Positions 35,160-47,509 of a stretch of DNA of 64,000 bases are shown one piece after another (within the stretch, counting starts at the first letter, position 1; every line of letters starts with the position of its first letter). The position numbers were made by a program, and so were the translations under genes. The notes beneath the pieces were generated by a model. The model searched no databases and had not been told where the DNA came from. It saw only the letters and a list, made by a program, of their open reading frames with translations. The stretch comes from Datisca glomerata (Eukaryota > Streptophyta > Magnoliopsida > Cucurbitales > Datiscaceae), in NCBI GenBank assembly GCA_003255025.1, contig QANY01009128.1, forward strand, positions 379,536 to 443,535, written 5' to 3'.

Positions 35160-37084
35160 TGTTGAAATTCACAGCGACGTGCAGCAGAAGGCATGGTGGT
35201 GTTTTAAAAAAAAATTATAAAATGATAAACGATCACATCGTCGTAAATTCTAATGATAACTTTTTAATTGAAAAATACTTTTTATGATCGGATCCATTAT
35301 ATATTTATATATTAAATCACAGAGCTTTTTGATTAACTTTTAATCTCATAGAATTTCACCCATGATTGCAACTGTGTTCTTAACACACTGAAACCAATAG
35401 AATAATATCAATATATTTTCTAGATAATGACAAATCAGATTTTTAGATATTTACATAAAATAATAAATTAATTACAAATGTGCAATGAAGTAGGACCCAT
35501 TCCAATTGTACAATACTGCAGTGCCACACGACATTGTAGTGTGCCGTGAGGAGTCACAGTACCTCACGACACTTTAGTTTCACGGCACCACTGTAGTGTC
35601 GTGAGGCATTACAATGCGCCATGTCCCACTATAGTACCACGTGGCGCTACAGTAGTCCATTGTCAATCTCATATTCAAAATCAGTGATTGAGATGTGGTA
35701 GTCCAATATGTCACATGACAATTTCTGTAAATTGATTATTTATTTTAAACAGATAAATATCTACATATTAGTTGATTCAAAAATTAACTTATTTAATCAT
35801 CTCTATCAACTAGCTATCTGTTAGTTCAAACAACAGATTTAGTTGATTCAAAATTTGAATTATTATCTCATAATAATTATATATTATCTAATTTCATAAA
35901 TCAAATATTTTATCTTATTTATCGATAACACAAAATAATCAATATTATTATTTAATGATAATTTCCGAATATGACATTAAACAATTCAATTAATAATCAT
36001 ACATAATTATATACTTGCCCCGAAAATATAATTTCTTTTGCAAGTTAATCTTTTTCTCATGTCCTGAAATATTCATACCCTAGACTGTGTAGTACAAATG
36101 TGACTTAGGGTCTATGGATTCATAATCCTAAGCTCCAATAAATGAGATTATTTATTAAACTCTTTAATTAAATAATCTTATTCATTAGTTCTATTATTAC
36201 TCCACTATAAATATGGAATTGCACTATTAGATATTACATAATGTATTTACAGAGTATTCTTGTGTATGCCATTGATATAATCATTTCATATAGTTCTATC
36301 CTCCAATTATTAGTTCGTAAATTAGAGTTGGTCAAAATTATCATATTACCCTTCTAATTACCTTTTGATCCTTAAGTATTATTAATTCATCAGTGAATGA
36401 CTAATTTATAATCGTATTATAAATTTGAGCTCAATAACCATTCAGTTCTAGAATTAACACTTAAGAGAACCAATAAACGATCCGTTAGAAAAGCTTAGAT
36501 TCTAAATCTTGTACGAGCATGTTCTCAGCCATCCATATCACTAAATATCCAAAATAAAAGTCACTAACCTGTTTTACATACAAACTTTAAAGAGTGAATT
36601 AAAAGGTCCAGTATACATGCATAGGAGTTCATGATTACTCTAGATTCATACTGATCTGTATATTATCATTGAATTGATGTGTATTAAATCTTTATGATAA
36701 ACGAATGGTCAATAAAGATATTAATCAACACCGATCATGTCTTATATAATCTTATTATATAAAGTGCATTCACTAAGATGTCTATCCATATCAATGATTC
36801 AGATCTAGATCACATGCATTCATAATGCTTAGTGAACCGTACTAGCAGTAATTCATTAAAGATATCATACTTTAATATGTTGCTGATAATTTTATTCATT
36901 ACCTATGACATTAATCCTCTCGTACTTATACAAGATCATAACTCATTAATAAATATGAAATTTTCAGATATTTACATAAATTATTCAACAATAATTTAAA
37001 TGAATAATTATAAGAAAAATATAATTGCATTAAATTTTATATTAAAATGTCAAAACACATGCTTTGAGGACACTATGCCCAACA
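35160..37084 (-). repeat. solo LTR (copia family of 55236-57476)
   Basis: It is 1925 bp, with TG and CA ends and a perfect 5-bp target duplication, ATCTG, at 35155-35159 and 37085-37089. Its reverse complement aligns with 55236-57476 from the start (tcctcaaagcatgtg) to the end (ttttaacgcc/aaaacacc, ...caaca). The middle region of the other LTR (about 57020-57310) is missing here. A single LTR with a duplication is the product of recombination between the two LTRs of a full element. Confidence 0.93.
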
Positions 37085-37544
37085 ATCTGGTATTCATTTT
37101 CTGGTTTCCTCTTTCTATGGTTTTCGTTGATTTCTTTGTGGTCTTTGTGGGTTGTGTTCGATTTCTCTGTTGATTTCTCTGTAGTTTCTATTGTCTTCGT
37201 TGTTCCACTTAAAGAAAACTTTCAGGTTTGTCTTCGATTTATACATTCTGATTTGTTAGTATTTAGATATAATAGTATGGTTTTGATGGATTTATATATT
37301 ATGTGGTTGTTGGTTTTGTGTGTTTTTCTGTTCTTTTGTGTCTGTTAGAATTTATATTGAGTTATTTAGTCAGTTATGGGTGGGTCCCATGTCTAAAATT
37401 TATTTTGTTTGTTTTTTCATGTTGGGCCTCTTATGTTCTATTTGTCTACTATTTTATTGTGTTATTTAGTCAGTTATGGGTGGGTCCCTTGTCTAAAATT
37501 TGGTTTTTTTATTCTTCTTATTTTTATTTATTGTAATTAACAGA

Positions 37545-39030
37545 ATGGAAATCATTATTTTCGAGGTGCATCATGGTGGAAGGATAAGGTTTTCTCCAAC
37601 AACTAGATACGAAGGTGGTGATGTCTTGAGAAAAGAAGATTTGGATCTTGATTTCATATCATTGACAAATATATATGATATGGTTAGAGATTTGGGGTAC
37701 GTAAACGTCGTAGACTATTGGTATAAATTTGAAACTGTGACATTTGACAATGGTTTGAAGGTCCTTAATTCTGATAGAGATGTGTATACAATGTTGGATG
37801 CCATTTATAATAAGACACATAAGGTTGTTCAAGTATTTTTATAACATGGTGTTGATTGTCCTGATGTCCGAGATGAACTCCCCCAAGCACTTCCTGATCC
37901 TAGATGGAATGATATCCATGTAGAGGATGAAGCACATAATTCCTAACTTGCATGAAACTGATGAGTCTGAGTCGAGTGTTTAGGAAAATTATAATGGCGA
38001 TGGCACTGAATCTTCAAATGAATCTGATGATGTTAGTTCAGATGATGAAGGCTTGAAACGTTTATCTGAATATGTGGATAGTGATGATATGAGGTTCGTG
38101 CGTAGTTCGTTTGATGATGAAATAGGTATCCTGAGTTCCATGAGGAAACCTATTCACTTAGGGAAAGGAATGATATTTAGTTATCATCGAGTTTTTAAGA
38201 AGACATTGAAGGAGTTTGCAATAAAACTTGGGTTTGATTATATTTTCAAGAAGAATGACAAAACAAGAGTCAATGCATTTTGTAAGAGAAATTAAGATTG
38301 GAGGATTCATGCATCTGAAACATAAAGAAATGATGCATTTCAAATTAAGACATTTAACCCAGAACATGTTAACTGTACTAGGCATAGGGTCAATGCGAAA
38401 ATGACCTCAAGATGGATTCTTCAAAAGTACTAAAAAACTTTAGGGATGATCCTTCATTGTAGATCAATGCTTTATAAGTTCAGATTCGAAGAGATTAAAT
38501 CTATTTTTCAATGTATAAGTGCTATAGGGCGAAGCAGAAAGCTTTGAAAATTATACATGGGTCTCATGAAAATCCAATTGAGAAATTGTGGGATTATGTA
38601 TGTTCAGATGCGTGCAAGAGGGGTTTCTTGCTGGTTGTAGGCCCGTGATATCTATCGACGGGTGTCATCTGAAAGCATCCTTTGGAGGACAATTACTATG
38701 TGCATTCAGTCAAGATGAGAATAAAATTATATTTCTCATATCATACAAAGGAAACTTGGACATAGTAATTGAGGCGAATACAAAGGAAACTTGGACATGA
38801 TTTCTGACTTTGCCATTGGAAGATATTGGAGGTGTTGAGCGGTATGGATGAAATTTTATTTCCAATGAATAAAAAGGTTTCCAAGAGACATTTAAGGAAC
38901 TCATTCCCATGGCCAGACATAGGTTTTGTGTGAGACACCTTTGTAAAAACTTTCAGAAGAACTTTTCAGGCAAGATTTTGAAAGATTTAATGTGGAGTGC
39001 AGTAAGAGCTTATAATGCTTTTCTATTTAC
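37545..39030 (+). pseudogene. MULE B transposase, decayed
   Basis: The ATG at 37545 follows ttaacag, which looks like a splice acceptor after a leader intron. 37545-37842 encodes an N-terminal domain (FEVHHGGRIRF, NIYDMVRDLGYVNVVDYWY), stopped by a TAA. 38053-38390 carries the region before the core, with HASET, DAFQIKTFNPEHVNCTR and RHRVNAKM. 38588-38800 holds the DDE entry with its Asp (RPVISIDGCHLKASFGGQLL). After a stop comes GFQETFKELIPMARHRFC, then VRHLCKNFQKNF. The C-terminus and SWIM finger cannot be traced past 39030. Several stops and frame changes make it non-functional. Confidence 0.8.
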
Positions 39031-39601
39031 TAATTAAATAATGTTACTCATGTCAGATTAAAAGATCCACCAGAAGTGAAAATGAAAGTTATCAACCTCA
39101 ACCTCCATCATAGAGTATGTGTTGGTGTGGTTTCATGGTGGCTTTTATGTTGCATGGGCAGAATATTTTTTTGTCCATACTCTTTTTGGAACAAACTAGT
39201 TTATGGGTTATGTTATGTATGAAAGATTCGTTGCTATTTGTTAATACTCTTTGTAATTGCTAAATATCTTCAACAACTTCCTCTTATTTTTTCTTCTTTT
39301 GATTGATGTAGAAAAGAGTGAGGCCCATTAACATAATAGTATATGCACTTTAAACATTTCCATTTGTTTTTATTCAATAGTAGGTAAAGGCTAATATCTA
39401 TAGTAGGTAAAGGCTGGTAGATGAAATCAGAAACGGACAAGTATGCTAATGAAAAATAGATATATTGACTAGAAATTTGCAGAGGGTAGTACATAATAAT
39501 TGAAATCTCACATCACATATAAAATATGTGATAATATACAAACATAACCAATATAATGAACAAATAGTTCTTGGTATTTTCAATCTATCCACATATGTTC
39601 T

Positions 39602-39886
39602 CTATTTCTTCAATTTCTCATTCAGACCGTTGATAGTGATTTCTAATTGTGAAATTTCCTCATTGAGTACCTCTATAACGCTTTTAAATCTCCCACGATG
39701 AGGTTGATCTAGCTTTTCAAAATACCCACAAGACGCACCATCCCCATATATTACACATCCATAAAATCTCCTACTTGGATTTTCATGATTACGTGAAATC
39801 TTGACTTTGACTACCAGTGCACAGTAACAATATTTTCTCGGAACGACATTTTCACATGATCGTGAAGAGCTTGAAGATGATGCCAT
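39602..39886 (-). CDS. GRF-type zinc-finger protein carried by MULE B, 94 aa
   Basis: The start is the ATG at 39886 (MASSSSSSRSCENV). The finger ligands are Cys20 and Cys22 (KYCYC), Cys44 (RRFYGC) and Cys53 (DGASCGYFEKLD), with the aromatic and acidic residues expected of a GRF finger, a small nucleic-acid-binding zinc fold. Residues 66-94 form a helix (KSVIEVLNEEISQLEITINGLNEKL) with coiled-coil heptads. The frame is intact although the partner transposase is broken. It is convergent with the transposase, like the two genes of maize MuDR, but I do not claim homology to mudrB. It may be a second element-encoded protein or a captured host fragment. Confidence 0.65.
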   Translation of the reverse strand: MASSSSSSRSCENVVPRKYCYCALVVKVKISRNHENPSRRFYGCVIYGDGASCGYFEKLDQPHRGRFKSVIEVLNEEISQLEITINGLNEKLKK

Positions 39887-41279
39887 GAAATCTAAATAAA
39901 TTAACAAACAATATCACATTCAAAGCATGTAAATTAGCAACAATATCATAAATTAGCAAATAATATCACATACAAAGCCTAGAGATCATTCAATACAAAG
40001 CATAATTAATTAGGAATCAATATCACATTTAAACCCTGGAAATCATTTGATACAAAGCATAAACCATTAGGAAACACTATCATATTCAAAGCCTGGAAAT
40101 CGTTCGATATTAAGCAGAAACAATCATAGATTACAAAATCACAGAACCTCCTGTAAAAATTAGCATATCAAATTACTAAAAAATTTGCAGAAAAACCTAC
40201 AAAATCGAAGAGAAGAGAACCAACAGAACCATCTAGAGCTCGAAGATAAAGCAACCAAAAAATCAAAGAGAACCGGAACCAGATCTCAGGTTGTAGACAA
40301 AGCAGCCAAGAAAATCAAAGAGAACGAGAGCCAGATCTCCAGCTCAAAGACAAACCTGCAAAATTGAAGCTCGAACTGAATGTGTAGATCTCGAGCTCAA
40401 AATCGAGGGAGTTGCGTCTGAATCGCGTTAAAGGTGTCGTGAAATGGAAACACAAAAATAGTAAAATTGAATTAAGGTGCAAGATTAAATACCTACATAA
40501 ACAGTAAATTTATTTGCTAATAAGTAAATAGTGCTCCCGCTCACTATTTAACGCTGAAGGAAAGAAGAATAAAGATTTACAAAAGATGAGAGAAATAAAG
40601 CTTTGTTTCACAAAATAAATTTTGCTCTCAAATAATTAAGAGTTGAAAACAAGTTCTAAGGAACAATGAGAGAATGCTGGCTATTTATAGCCAAGTAAAA
40701 TGGAGTTCACCAAGAACTCATCACTTACTTGAACTATTATATTCTACAAAAATAAAAATATTTTACATTTCTACTTTTGTCTATTCTTGACTAGAAACAG
40801 TAAAAAACATGAATAATTACCTAATTATTCGACAACTAGTACAATAATTACAGAAAGAGACAAATTATAAAGATTCCATCGATAATTGATATCTCGATCT
40901 TTGTGTCTTCATAATCTGTCATGATTGATGTCGTTGAAATGTCATTGTGACTATTGTTGTGCATTGGATTCTTTGATAATTTCTATCTTGGATTGTTGCT
41001 TTACTTTGGTGGAGGCATTGTCATTGATCATTGATTTTTATGTCACTTCCTTTATAATTTATTAATTTCTAAATTTTTAAATGTATCTTCAATATTATTA
41101 ATGCTTCGAAGATTCACTAACTGTGAAAGATTCATAGGTGGATTCTGACTTATGTCTTTCTGAATATGAATTATTATGTTGATTAATTACCTTCAATTCT
41201 TAAGGTATATTATCAATAATTTCTTCAGATTTAATTTCAGATGATCCTAAATTTTTTAAGGATCTATTTTTTTAAGTTA

Positions 41280-41434
41280 GAAAACCCTCCATCTGTTTGT
41301 GCTAAACGGTAAACGTGAGAGGGGTGTGTTTTGCATACAATTATTAAGTGTAAAGATTTGAATGGACAATTACGAAGTGCATGAGTATGTTTTATAGAAT
41401 TAAAAAGTGTAGGAGTGTTTATTACATTTTAGCC
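41280..41434. repeat. MULE B right terminal inverted repeat
   Basis: Reverse complement of 34663-34815; it ends cattttagcc next to the GAAATAATA duplication. Confidence 0.9.
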
Positions 41435-41630
41435 GAAATAATATCCCAGAAGATCAATTTTTATTATCACTTATTTTTTTTAAAAAATAGGTTTAAAAAA
41501 TTATAATTCTATGACCCTGAACTTTAAGTAAGTTATAATGTGACATCTAAAATTATTTGTTTTAATATTTTAAACGCATCAACTTCACAAAATACCATAC
41601 ATACCACGTTTACTAAACAGTATGGGTACT

Positions 41631-42174
41631 AGGGTTGTGCATGGTCGGTTCACTTTGATTTTTACCATAAAAATTAAACTAAACCAAAATTTACGGTCTT
41701 GTCAAAATAAAAACCGGACCGACTAATAATGTGCATATAATCTGAACTGATTGTACTGCAAAATAATTGGTTGATTCGTTCAGATTTTACGGTCCACCAA
41801 GAATTTTTATTTTTATTTTTAAGAGATTCATCAATGAATTTAATGTACAATGTTTCAAAAAATTTTAAGTTTCACATGTTATAATAATTACTCACAATTT
41901 AAACCATAACATGTAAACTAAATATTAAAGAGATATGAGAGAAATTTGAGGAATAGGAAAGGAGAAAAAGTGAAAAAATAAATATGATGTAAATATATGA
42001 GGGAGGATAAACGGTCGGTCCGATCGTTCTTGTCTAAAATATAGTACAATTTCGAAGCGAATCGAAAGTTTGATCTTTTTAAAATCCAAGACCCAATAGA
42101 TCATAGTTAGTTAAAAAAAATCGATCAAACCGACTATTTTTCGTTCAGTCTAATCGATTTTTAAGCAACCCTAA
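41631..42174. mobile_element. hAT-like MITE
   Basis: The ends are agggttgtgcatgg and caaccctaa. Near-perfect 8-bp flanks (tgggtact at 41623-41630 and tggatact at 42175-42182) fit the 8-bp target duplication of hAT elements. The interior has inverted cggtt/aaccg motifs like the copies at 23898 and 63788. Confidence 0.75.
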
Positions 42175-42235
42175 TGGATACTACTAGTCCACCATTCTCT
42201 TCTATCTGGCCCAACAGTCAATAATGATCCCCAGT

Positions 42236-42290
42236 CACTACAAAAAATGTCTTTTAACAACTTAAAAATTTAGCACATGATGAGATGTAC
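42236..42290. other. possible CACTA transposon end
   Basis: CACTACAAAAAAT at 42236 is the typical terminal sequence of plant CACTA (CMC) elements. No opposite TTTTTTGTAGTG end was found downstream, so it may be a fragment or chance. Confidence 0.35.
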
Positions 42291-44464
42291 GACGACACTT
42301 TCATGTTAAATGACGTTGAACATATTATAGAATAAACTTTGAGGTCGCATTCAATAGCATTTAATTCAATGTCATTAATATCACGAAATGGAGTTTCTGA
42401 AAAACATAGGTTGTTTTTAAAACTCTTCTTTGGGCAAATATTTTAGAAAATCATGTCTACCAAACACAAAGAATTATGTCGTTCAAAACATTTTGATTTT
42501 CGAAAAGAGAAATGTCAAATAGAAAAGCCAAACCGAGCCTAAAATCCTAAATTAGCTAAAAAGTCATCGCAAGAAATAATACCCTCTCACAAAGTAAGAG
42601 AAAGATAAACATACTTTTTAACACACAAAAGTAATAGTGTGTGTGTATATATATCATCGTGGGAATGAGCAAGCATACTGTTCTTACTGGCTAGTGGTCA
42701 GCCGTCCTGTTAACCATTTTAAGAAATTGCACCACATAATATTTTTCACACACCTAATTATATTTTTATCATCATTTATAATTCTTTATATTTCTATTAA
42801 ATTTATTTTTTTAATTACATTATTTTGTTAATAAACATATTTAACCTCATAATTAATTAATTGATAGACATTTTTTGAATTTAATCTATTTTCCCCATTT
42901 TTACCTTTTATATTTTAAACCATGAAACTAATGTTGATTTAATTAAATAATAAATATTAATTTAATACATTTTTTATTGGAGAGAGAGATTTGATTTGAG
43001 AGAGAGAAAGAGATTTTTGATTTGATAGTGATAGAGTGTGATTGATATAGAGAGTGATTTGTGAGAAAAATACAAATTGAGATCGAGAGAATATTTGTAG
43101 GAGAGAAATATGATAATATACATTTATGGTTATTTGTACATTTTATCTTTACATTAATATTGATTGATAGAGAGAAATTATTTGAGTGAGATATTATGTT
43201 TTGAGTAGAGAGAGGGAGTGATTGTTGGAGATAGAATAGTACATTTATTACTTTATACTGTTTTACATTTATGTTGAGAGAGAGAAAAAGTTTAATTGAA
43301 AGAGATAGAGTAAGAAAATCAGAATTTAGCCAAATATGTTCAGAATCATCAACAATTTATTAATTGAGATAATGTGTAGAGAGAGAACGAGTATGGAGAG
43401 AAATTGGTAACTAAATAAAATATTATTATAATTATAATTCATCAAATAATGGGCAACCAGAGAAAAAAATTGGTAAGTGAATATTTTATCTTTTTATTAT
43501 TTTCTGAAATATTTTACTACCTATTATGAAGCTTTTTATTTCATGTTTTTACAATTAATATTATTTCATTGTTGATTTATAGAGAATGCGGAGATAGTTT
43601 CAATTTAAAAAATCAAGTTTCATGTAAGTTTTTCATTATTCACATTGATAATCTAATATTTTAAGTTTATTTAAATCGTAAACTATATTTCATATTCTGA
43701 TTTTGTGTAAATTAAAGTGTTTAAATTTTTATATTTTTTGTCAATATGTGTTTATTTTATTTATATTATTATGAGAAACCTTTTCCATTACAAATTTAAT
43801 AGTGTTAGTACTATTAATTATATTATAGTATAAACAAAAAATATTATAATTGTATTTTTGTAATAGTATATAATTACGAGCCAATGACAATGTTATGGAA
43901 TGTAAATTTGATAGTGAAAATATGTAGTTATTTAATAGTTAAGCTTTATAATGAGAGAGTGAATGATAAGATAAATAATATTGATTTGATTAAAAAATTA
44001 AAAATTTATTTAATATTTTAAGGTAAGAAAGAGTTTTGATTTAATTTGAACGAAAAATTTTAATGAGAAAAATCTAAATCAGCGAGAGGAATGTGATTGA
44101 TTGAGATAAATATGTAAGAAAGAACATAATTACTCAATTAATCAAATGATCTCGTAGCTAGGTATTTCAGAAAAATGTAACTTTTTTTAAGAATGAAAAA
44201 TGTAAGTTTAGATAAAGAGATCTGGAAAAATATAGCCATTTTTTAAACACACAAAAAAGTTTTCCATTTAGAAACATCTTTTTATAGCCTTCTTAGTACC
44301 CACCCGACCTGTCCAACAAAATTTCTGCACCTCATAATTCCCCGACTTTTATAATACTCTCCACTCAATACTTTCTCTCCTCTCAAACACTCAGCCTTAC
44401 GGTAGTTTTCTTCATTCAGAATATGTTTAATCTACCGCTGTCCTCTAAATTACTGGCAGAGTAA
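42291..44464. other. intergenic AT-rich stretch with GA-rich runs
   Basis: No coding sequence is seen. Repeated gagagaga runs lie at 42980-43400, with AT-rich sequence to the 3' end of the BMT5-like gene at 44465. Confidence 0.45.
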
Positions 44465-46788
44465 TTAAAGTTGATAGAATATCCTACTACTAGTGCTGCA
44501 ATTCGTCAGTGCTCTTTCATCGAACTGCTCATACTGGGACATTATCCTCCGCAGTCTCACCGATCTTAAAACTTCTGCTCGTTCAATCTCACGCAACATA
44601 TATATGTCACCATTCAACGTTCTCCCTCGCACTTCGGCCATACGTCTTTCATAATCAACAATGCTCGGTGCATAAGCAGAAAAGCCCCGGCCATCAATAG
44701 ATTCAAAACCACTTGTTTCTAATTCTAAGCCCGCACCAAACCCAATTGCTGCACAGCTTGTTTCTGCCCTATTCTTTATCCCCCAGGGAGAACTATAGCT
44801 ACGATTCACAGCACTAACTGTTGGTGGCAATTGTACGTGATGATTCATATTTGCCGTTTGATTTACTCGAGAATAACTGAACTGATCCAATGAAGTTATA
44901 AGGCGGTGTTGTGGCAGCGGAACCTCTTCAAACTGATTAAGTCTTGTTGGCACTGCAATCTCTTGAAATGGATAAAGTTTTGGTGTGCTGCGATTAATGT
45001 GCAGTCTAGATATGTTATTGTTAGCATTAGCTGATCCACGGTAGAATGTAAAGATAAAGGTACCGCACATACCCAAAGGGAAGGGTTGATCACATCTCAA
45101 ACCGTCACCTCTCTTTTGGTTATAACCAGGGTAATCTTCTTTCTTGAAATCAACACATTCAGTCAATACCAGAGAGTTCCGATTAGCGAGTTCCACAATT
45201 CCCCAGTTGCAAAATGGACCTGTTGTTTTATGGTTTATATGAATTTCTCCGTCGGCTCGTAGCATTGCACATGCATTGTTGAGAAATCCATGCACAAGTT
45301 TCCTGTGCATCCTGTGTATATATATATTTATATAACAAAAGAGGATTAGTGTTACATTATTGTGGCATCATGTCATGGGAAATAAGCCACCGTGGCAAAC
45401 TATAAAAAAATTATGCACACAATCGTCATTAATTAAAAGCACATTTTATCATCTAACTTGCATTTACTCATAGTTGCNNNCCCCCCCCCCCCCCCCCCCA
45501 ACTGATGCAGCATCATCCTCTAGAAAAACAACCCCAGCTTCTAAAGCAGAGAAGTAATTTGCATTGGAATTTTCCTTGAGAAGTGCGTAATGTGCATGCT
45601 ATATATTTACGTGAAAAACTTGTCCATGAATTTGCTCGAGAAACAAAAAGGCAGGGAGCAAAGGTCCTTAAATGATAAATCCTTGGGGCTGCACTTACAA
45701 AAAAATAATTACTCACCCAATTACAAGAGCATTGTCTTCCTTTCCATGAAATCCTGCATGTGGAAAGTTGAAGATAATTCTGTCAAATTTTCGCATTCGC
45801 AAATCAGGATGAAGCTTCATTCTAGTTGCATCTACCCCATGTGAAATACTAGCTCCCAGCAAATTCAAGTTCTCTAAATTTGATCTTGCATTCTTGTACT
45901 TCCTGATCACAGCATCTGATTAGAAACGAATCAATGTTCATATCATACACTAGTATAAGAGAATAAAAATCAATGGCGACTAAGAACAATTAATCAGAAC
46001 GAACCAAATATACAATCCTTACATATCTAAAAATCAGAAGACGTACAATGGCAGGGAGTCTAACTGAACTTGCCTTCTTTTAATCAAAATGTGCCCGACG
46101 ATATACAGTTCATACAATCCAATAAGGCCAAGCCGAAGTCCAGTACATTTCCTATGATGGTCTCTCCACAGTCCACAAATGACTGATCAGCATAAACGCC
46201 TAACCAGTAAATAACTTTTTTTCCCCAGTGAAATGGTTTTGTTTTACACGCATTCAAACAAAGCAATCAATAACATCCAAGAAAGATTCATATAGAAAAA
46301 AGCATCCAAAAAAGGGAATAAAAGATTTTTGGAAAGTTTCGAAACATGATTGGTCACCAATAGAAAAATGGGTAAATAAATAAGGAAACTAATTAAAAAA
46401 AGAAAAAGGAATAAAGGAAACAAAGATGAGTCCGTTTTCTTTCATATTATTGTAATAAAAACAGTCCAAGAATCCATAGAACACCAAGAAAGAAAACCTA
46501 AACAGAGAGAAACATTAACAGACTGATCAAATGCCACGCATGCACTTTCGACGAACTCAAAGAAGAAACACAAACAACACTAACAGCGAGAGAAATTGAA
46601 TAGAATATACCAAGAGGGTCGAGGGAGGTGGAAAGCATGTTGGAAGCAGAGCCAAAAGAGTGAGCCAAACTCAACGAAAACGAAAAATCTCCCTCTCCGA
46701 CCAAAAGTATCTGATGCTTTGAGCAATAATGCTTAACCCACTTCTCTCCTTCCTCTCCACCGTGTAGTTTTGCGGCAAAACTAGCCAT
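44465..46788 (-). CDS. BMT5-like / DUF2431 protein with C-terminal extension, 407 aa
   Basis: Three exons: 46788-46611, 45915-45717 and 45311-44465, with GT-AG junctions and exact phase (178+199+847 nt). GEGDFSF, the SAM-fold signature, is at 31-37, FDRIIFNFPHAGF at 103-115, and DYPGYNQKRGDG follows in exon 3. The DUF2431 part ends near residue 215 (GTFIFTF). A further ~190 residues, rich in Asn, Pro, Ser and Arg, show no domain I recognise (RLHINRSTPKLYPF, then LRRIMSQYEQFDERAL). The related gene at 29353-30084 lacks this tail and lacks the first intron. Intron 2 includes an assembly gap (45478-45499). rRNA methyltransferase activity is inferred from the family only. Confidence 0.9.
45478..45499. 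other. assembly gap (NNN plus 19-base C run)
   Basis: Three undetermined bases followed by 19 C. It lies in intron 2 of the 44465-46788 gene and does not touch an exon. Confidence 0.97.
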
Positions 46789-47499
46789 TCAAAGCTTCAA
46801 ATGGAAAACGAAGATGAAAGAGTTGCTGTGAAAGAATACGAAAGGACTCCTATTCCAAAGGACGATCTTCAGCGAGAACGAGTGAGTCAGTCTGTCGTGA
46901 GAAAAAAGAAAAGAAAAAGGAAAAAAAAGGAAAAAAAGGAAAAAGTTGTCAGAACAAATAAAAAGTAAAAGGGAGGTACTCTTACCGTCCATTCTACAAA
47001 CGGAAAGTCCAAATTAAGAAAAAAGTACCTCCGTTTTGGATCACCAAATCGGAGGTGATCCGTATCCGACTCTTTTCACAGTGAATCATTTTCTAGTGGG
47101 GGCCTTTTATGCAGTGACCCGCTGGTGGGAATCTTGGAAATTAACACCCAAAAATCTCTCGCTAACCTCGTTTTCTAAATACTCCACAGTAATCAGTATG
47201 ATCTTCATCCTTAATTTTTTTTCCCAAACCCTATACACGACTTTTTATCTTTCTACTACTTTAAAATATTTAATTCGAAATTTTAATCCACTAATCTCAA
47301 TCATTTGTAATTATTATTTTCTTTGATGATCAAAGATAGGTTTCATTCATATTTTATGAAAAAAAAAATATATATCGATCTTTAGACTTAATCATAGTCA
47401 AGAAAATCTATAACATAACTTTCTTCTTTGAGATATGAACAATCTGTTGTTCTCAATCTCTACAGATATCCATTCCAAGTATTCTTCTAATAGCTCTTA
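46789..47499. other. upstream region of the 44465-46788 gene
   Basis: This holds the presumed leader and promoter of the leftward gene; no domain-bearing frame is seen. A polypurine run of a and g (46905-46945) would be a pyrimidine tract in the leader. Confidence 0.4.
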
Positions 47500-47509
47500 G
47501 ATCATTCAT

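Larger units (their letters stand above)
34663..41434 (+). mobile_element. complete two-gene Mutator-like element (MULE B)
   Basis: A perfect 9-bp target duplication, GAAATAATA, lies at 34654-34662 and 41435-41443, the hallmark of Mutator insertion. Terminal inverted repeats of about 150 bp pair 34663-34815 with the reverse complement of 41280-41434 (for example tgcaaaacacacccctctc, accatttaaatcttt). Inside are a forward transposase gene (37545-39030, decayed), a reverse, convergent GRF zinc-finger gene (39602-39886, intact) and a solo LTR (35160-37084). Without the LTR and its duplication the element is about 4.8 kb. Confidence 0.92.

Noticed and set aside
37064..37536. Hydrophobic forward frames with apparent membrane helices
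   Set aside because: They lie in the T-rich MULE B leader, which has a ~100-bp duplication (ttagtcagttatgggtgggt at about 37365 and 37465); no recognisable protein.
40185..40367. Basic 60-codon forward frame
   Set aside because: It contains internally repeated aatcaaagagaac sequence antisense to the leader of the GRF gene; no domain.
42236..42248. CACTACAAAAAAT as proof of a CACTA element
   Set aside because: Only one end was found, with no subterminal repeats or second terminus, so it is kept only as a weak feature.
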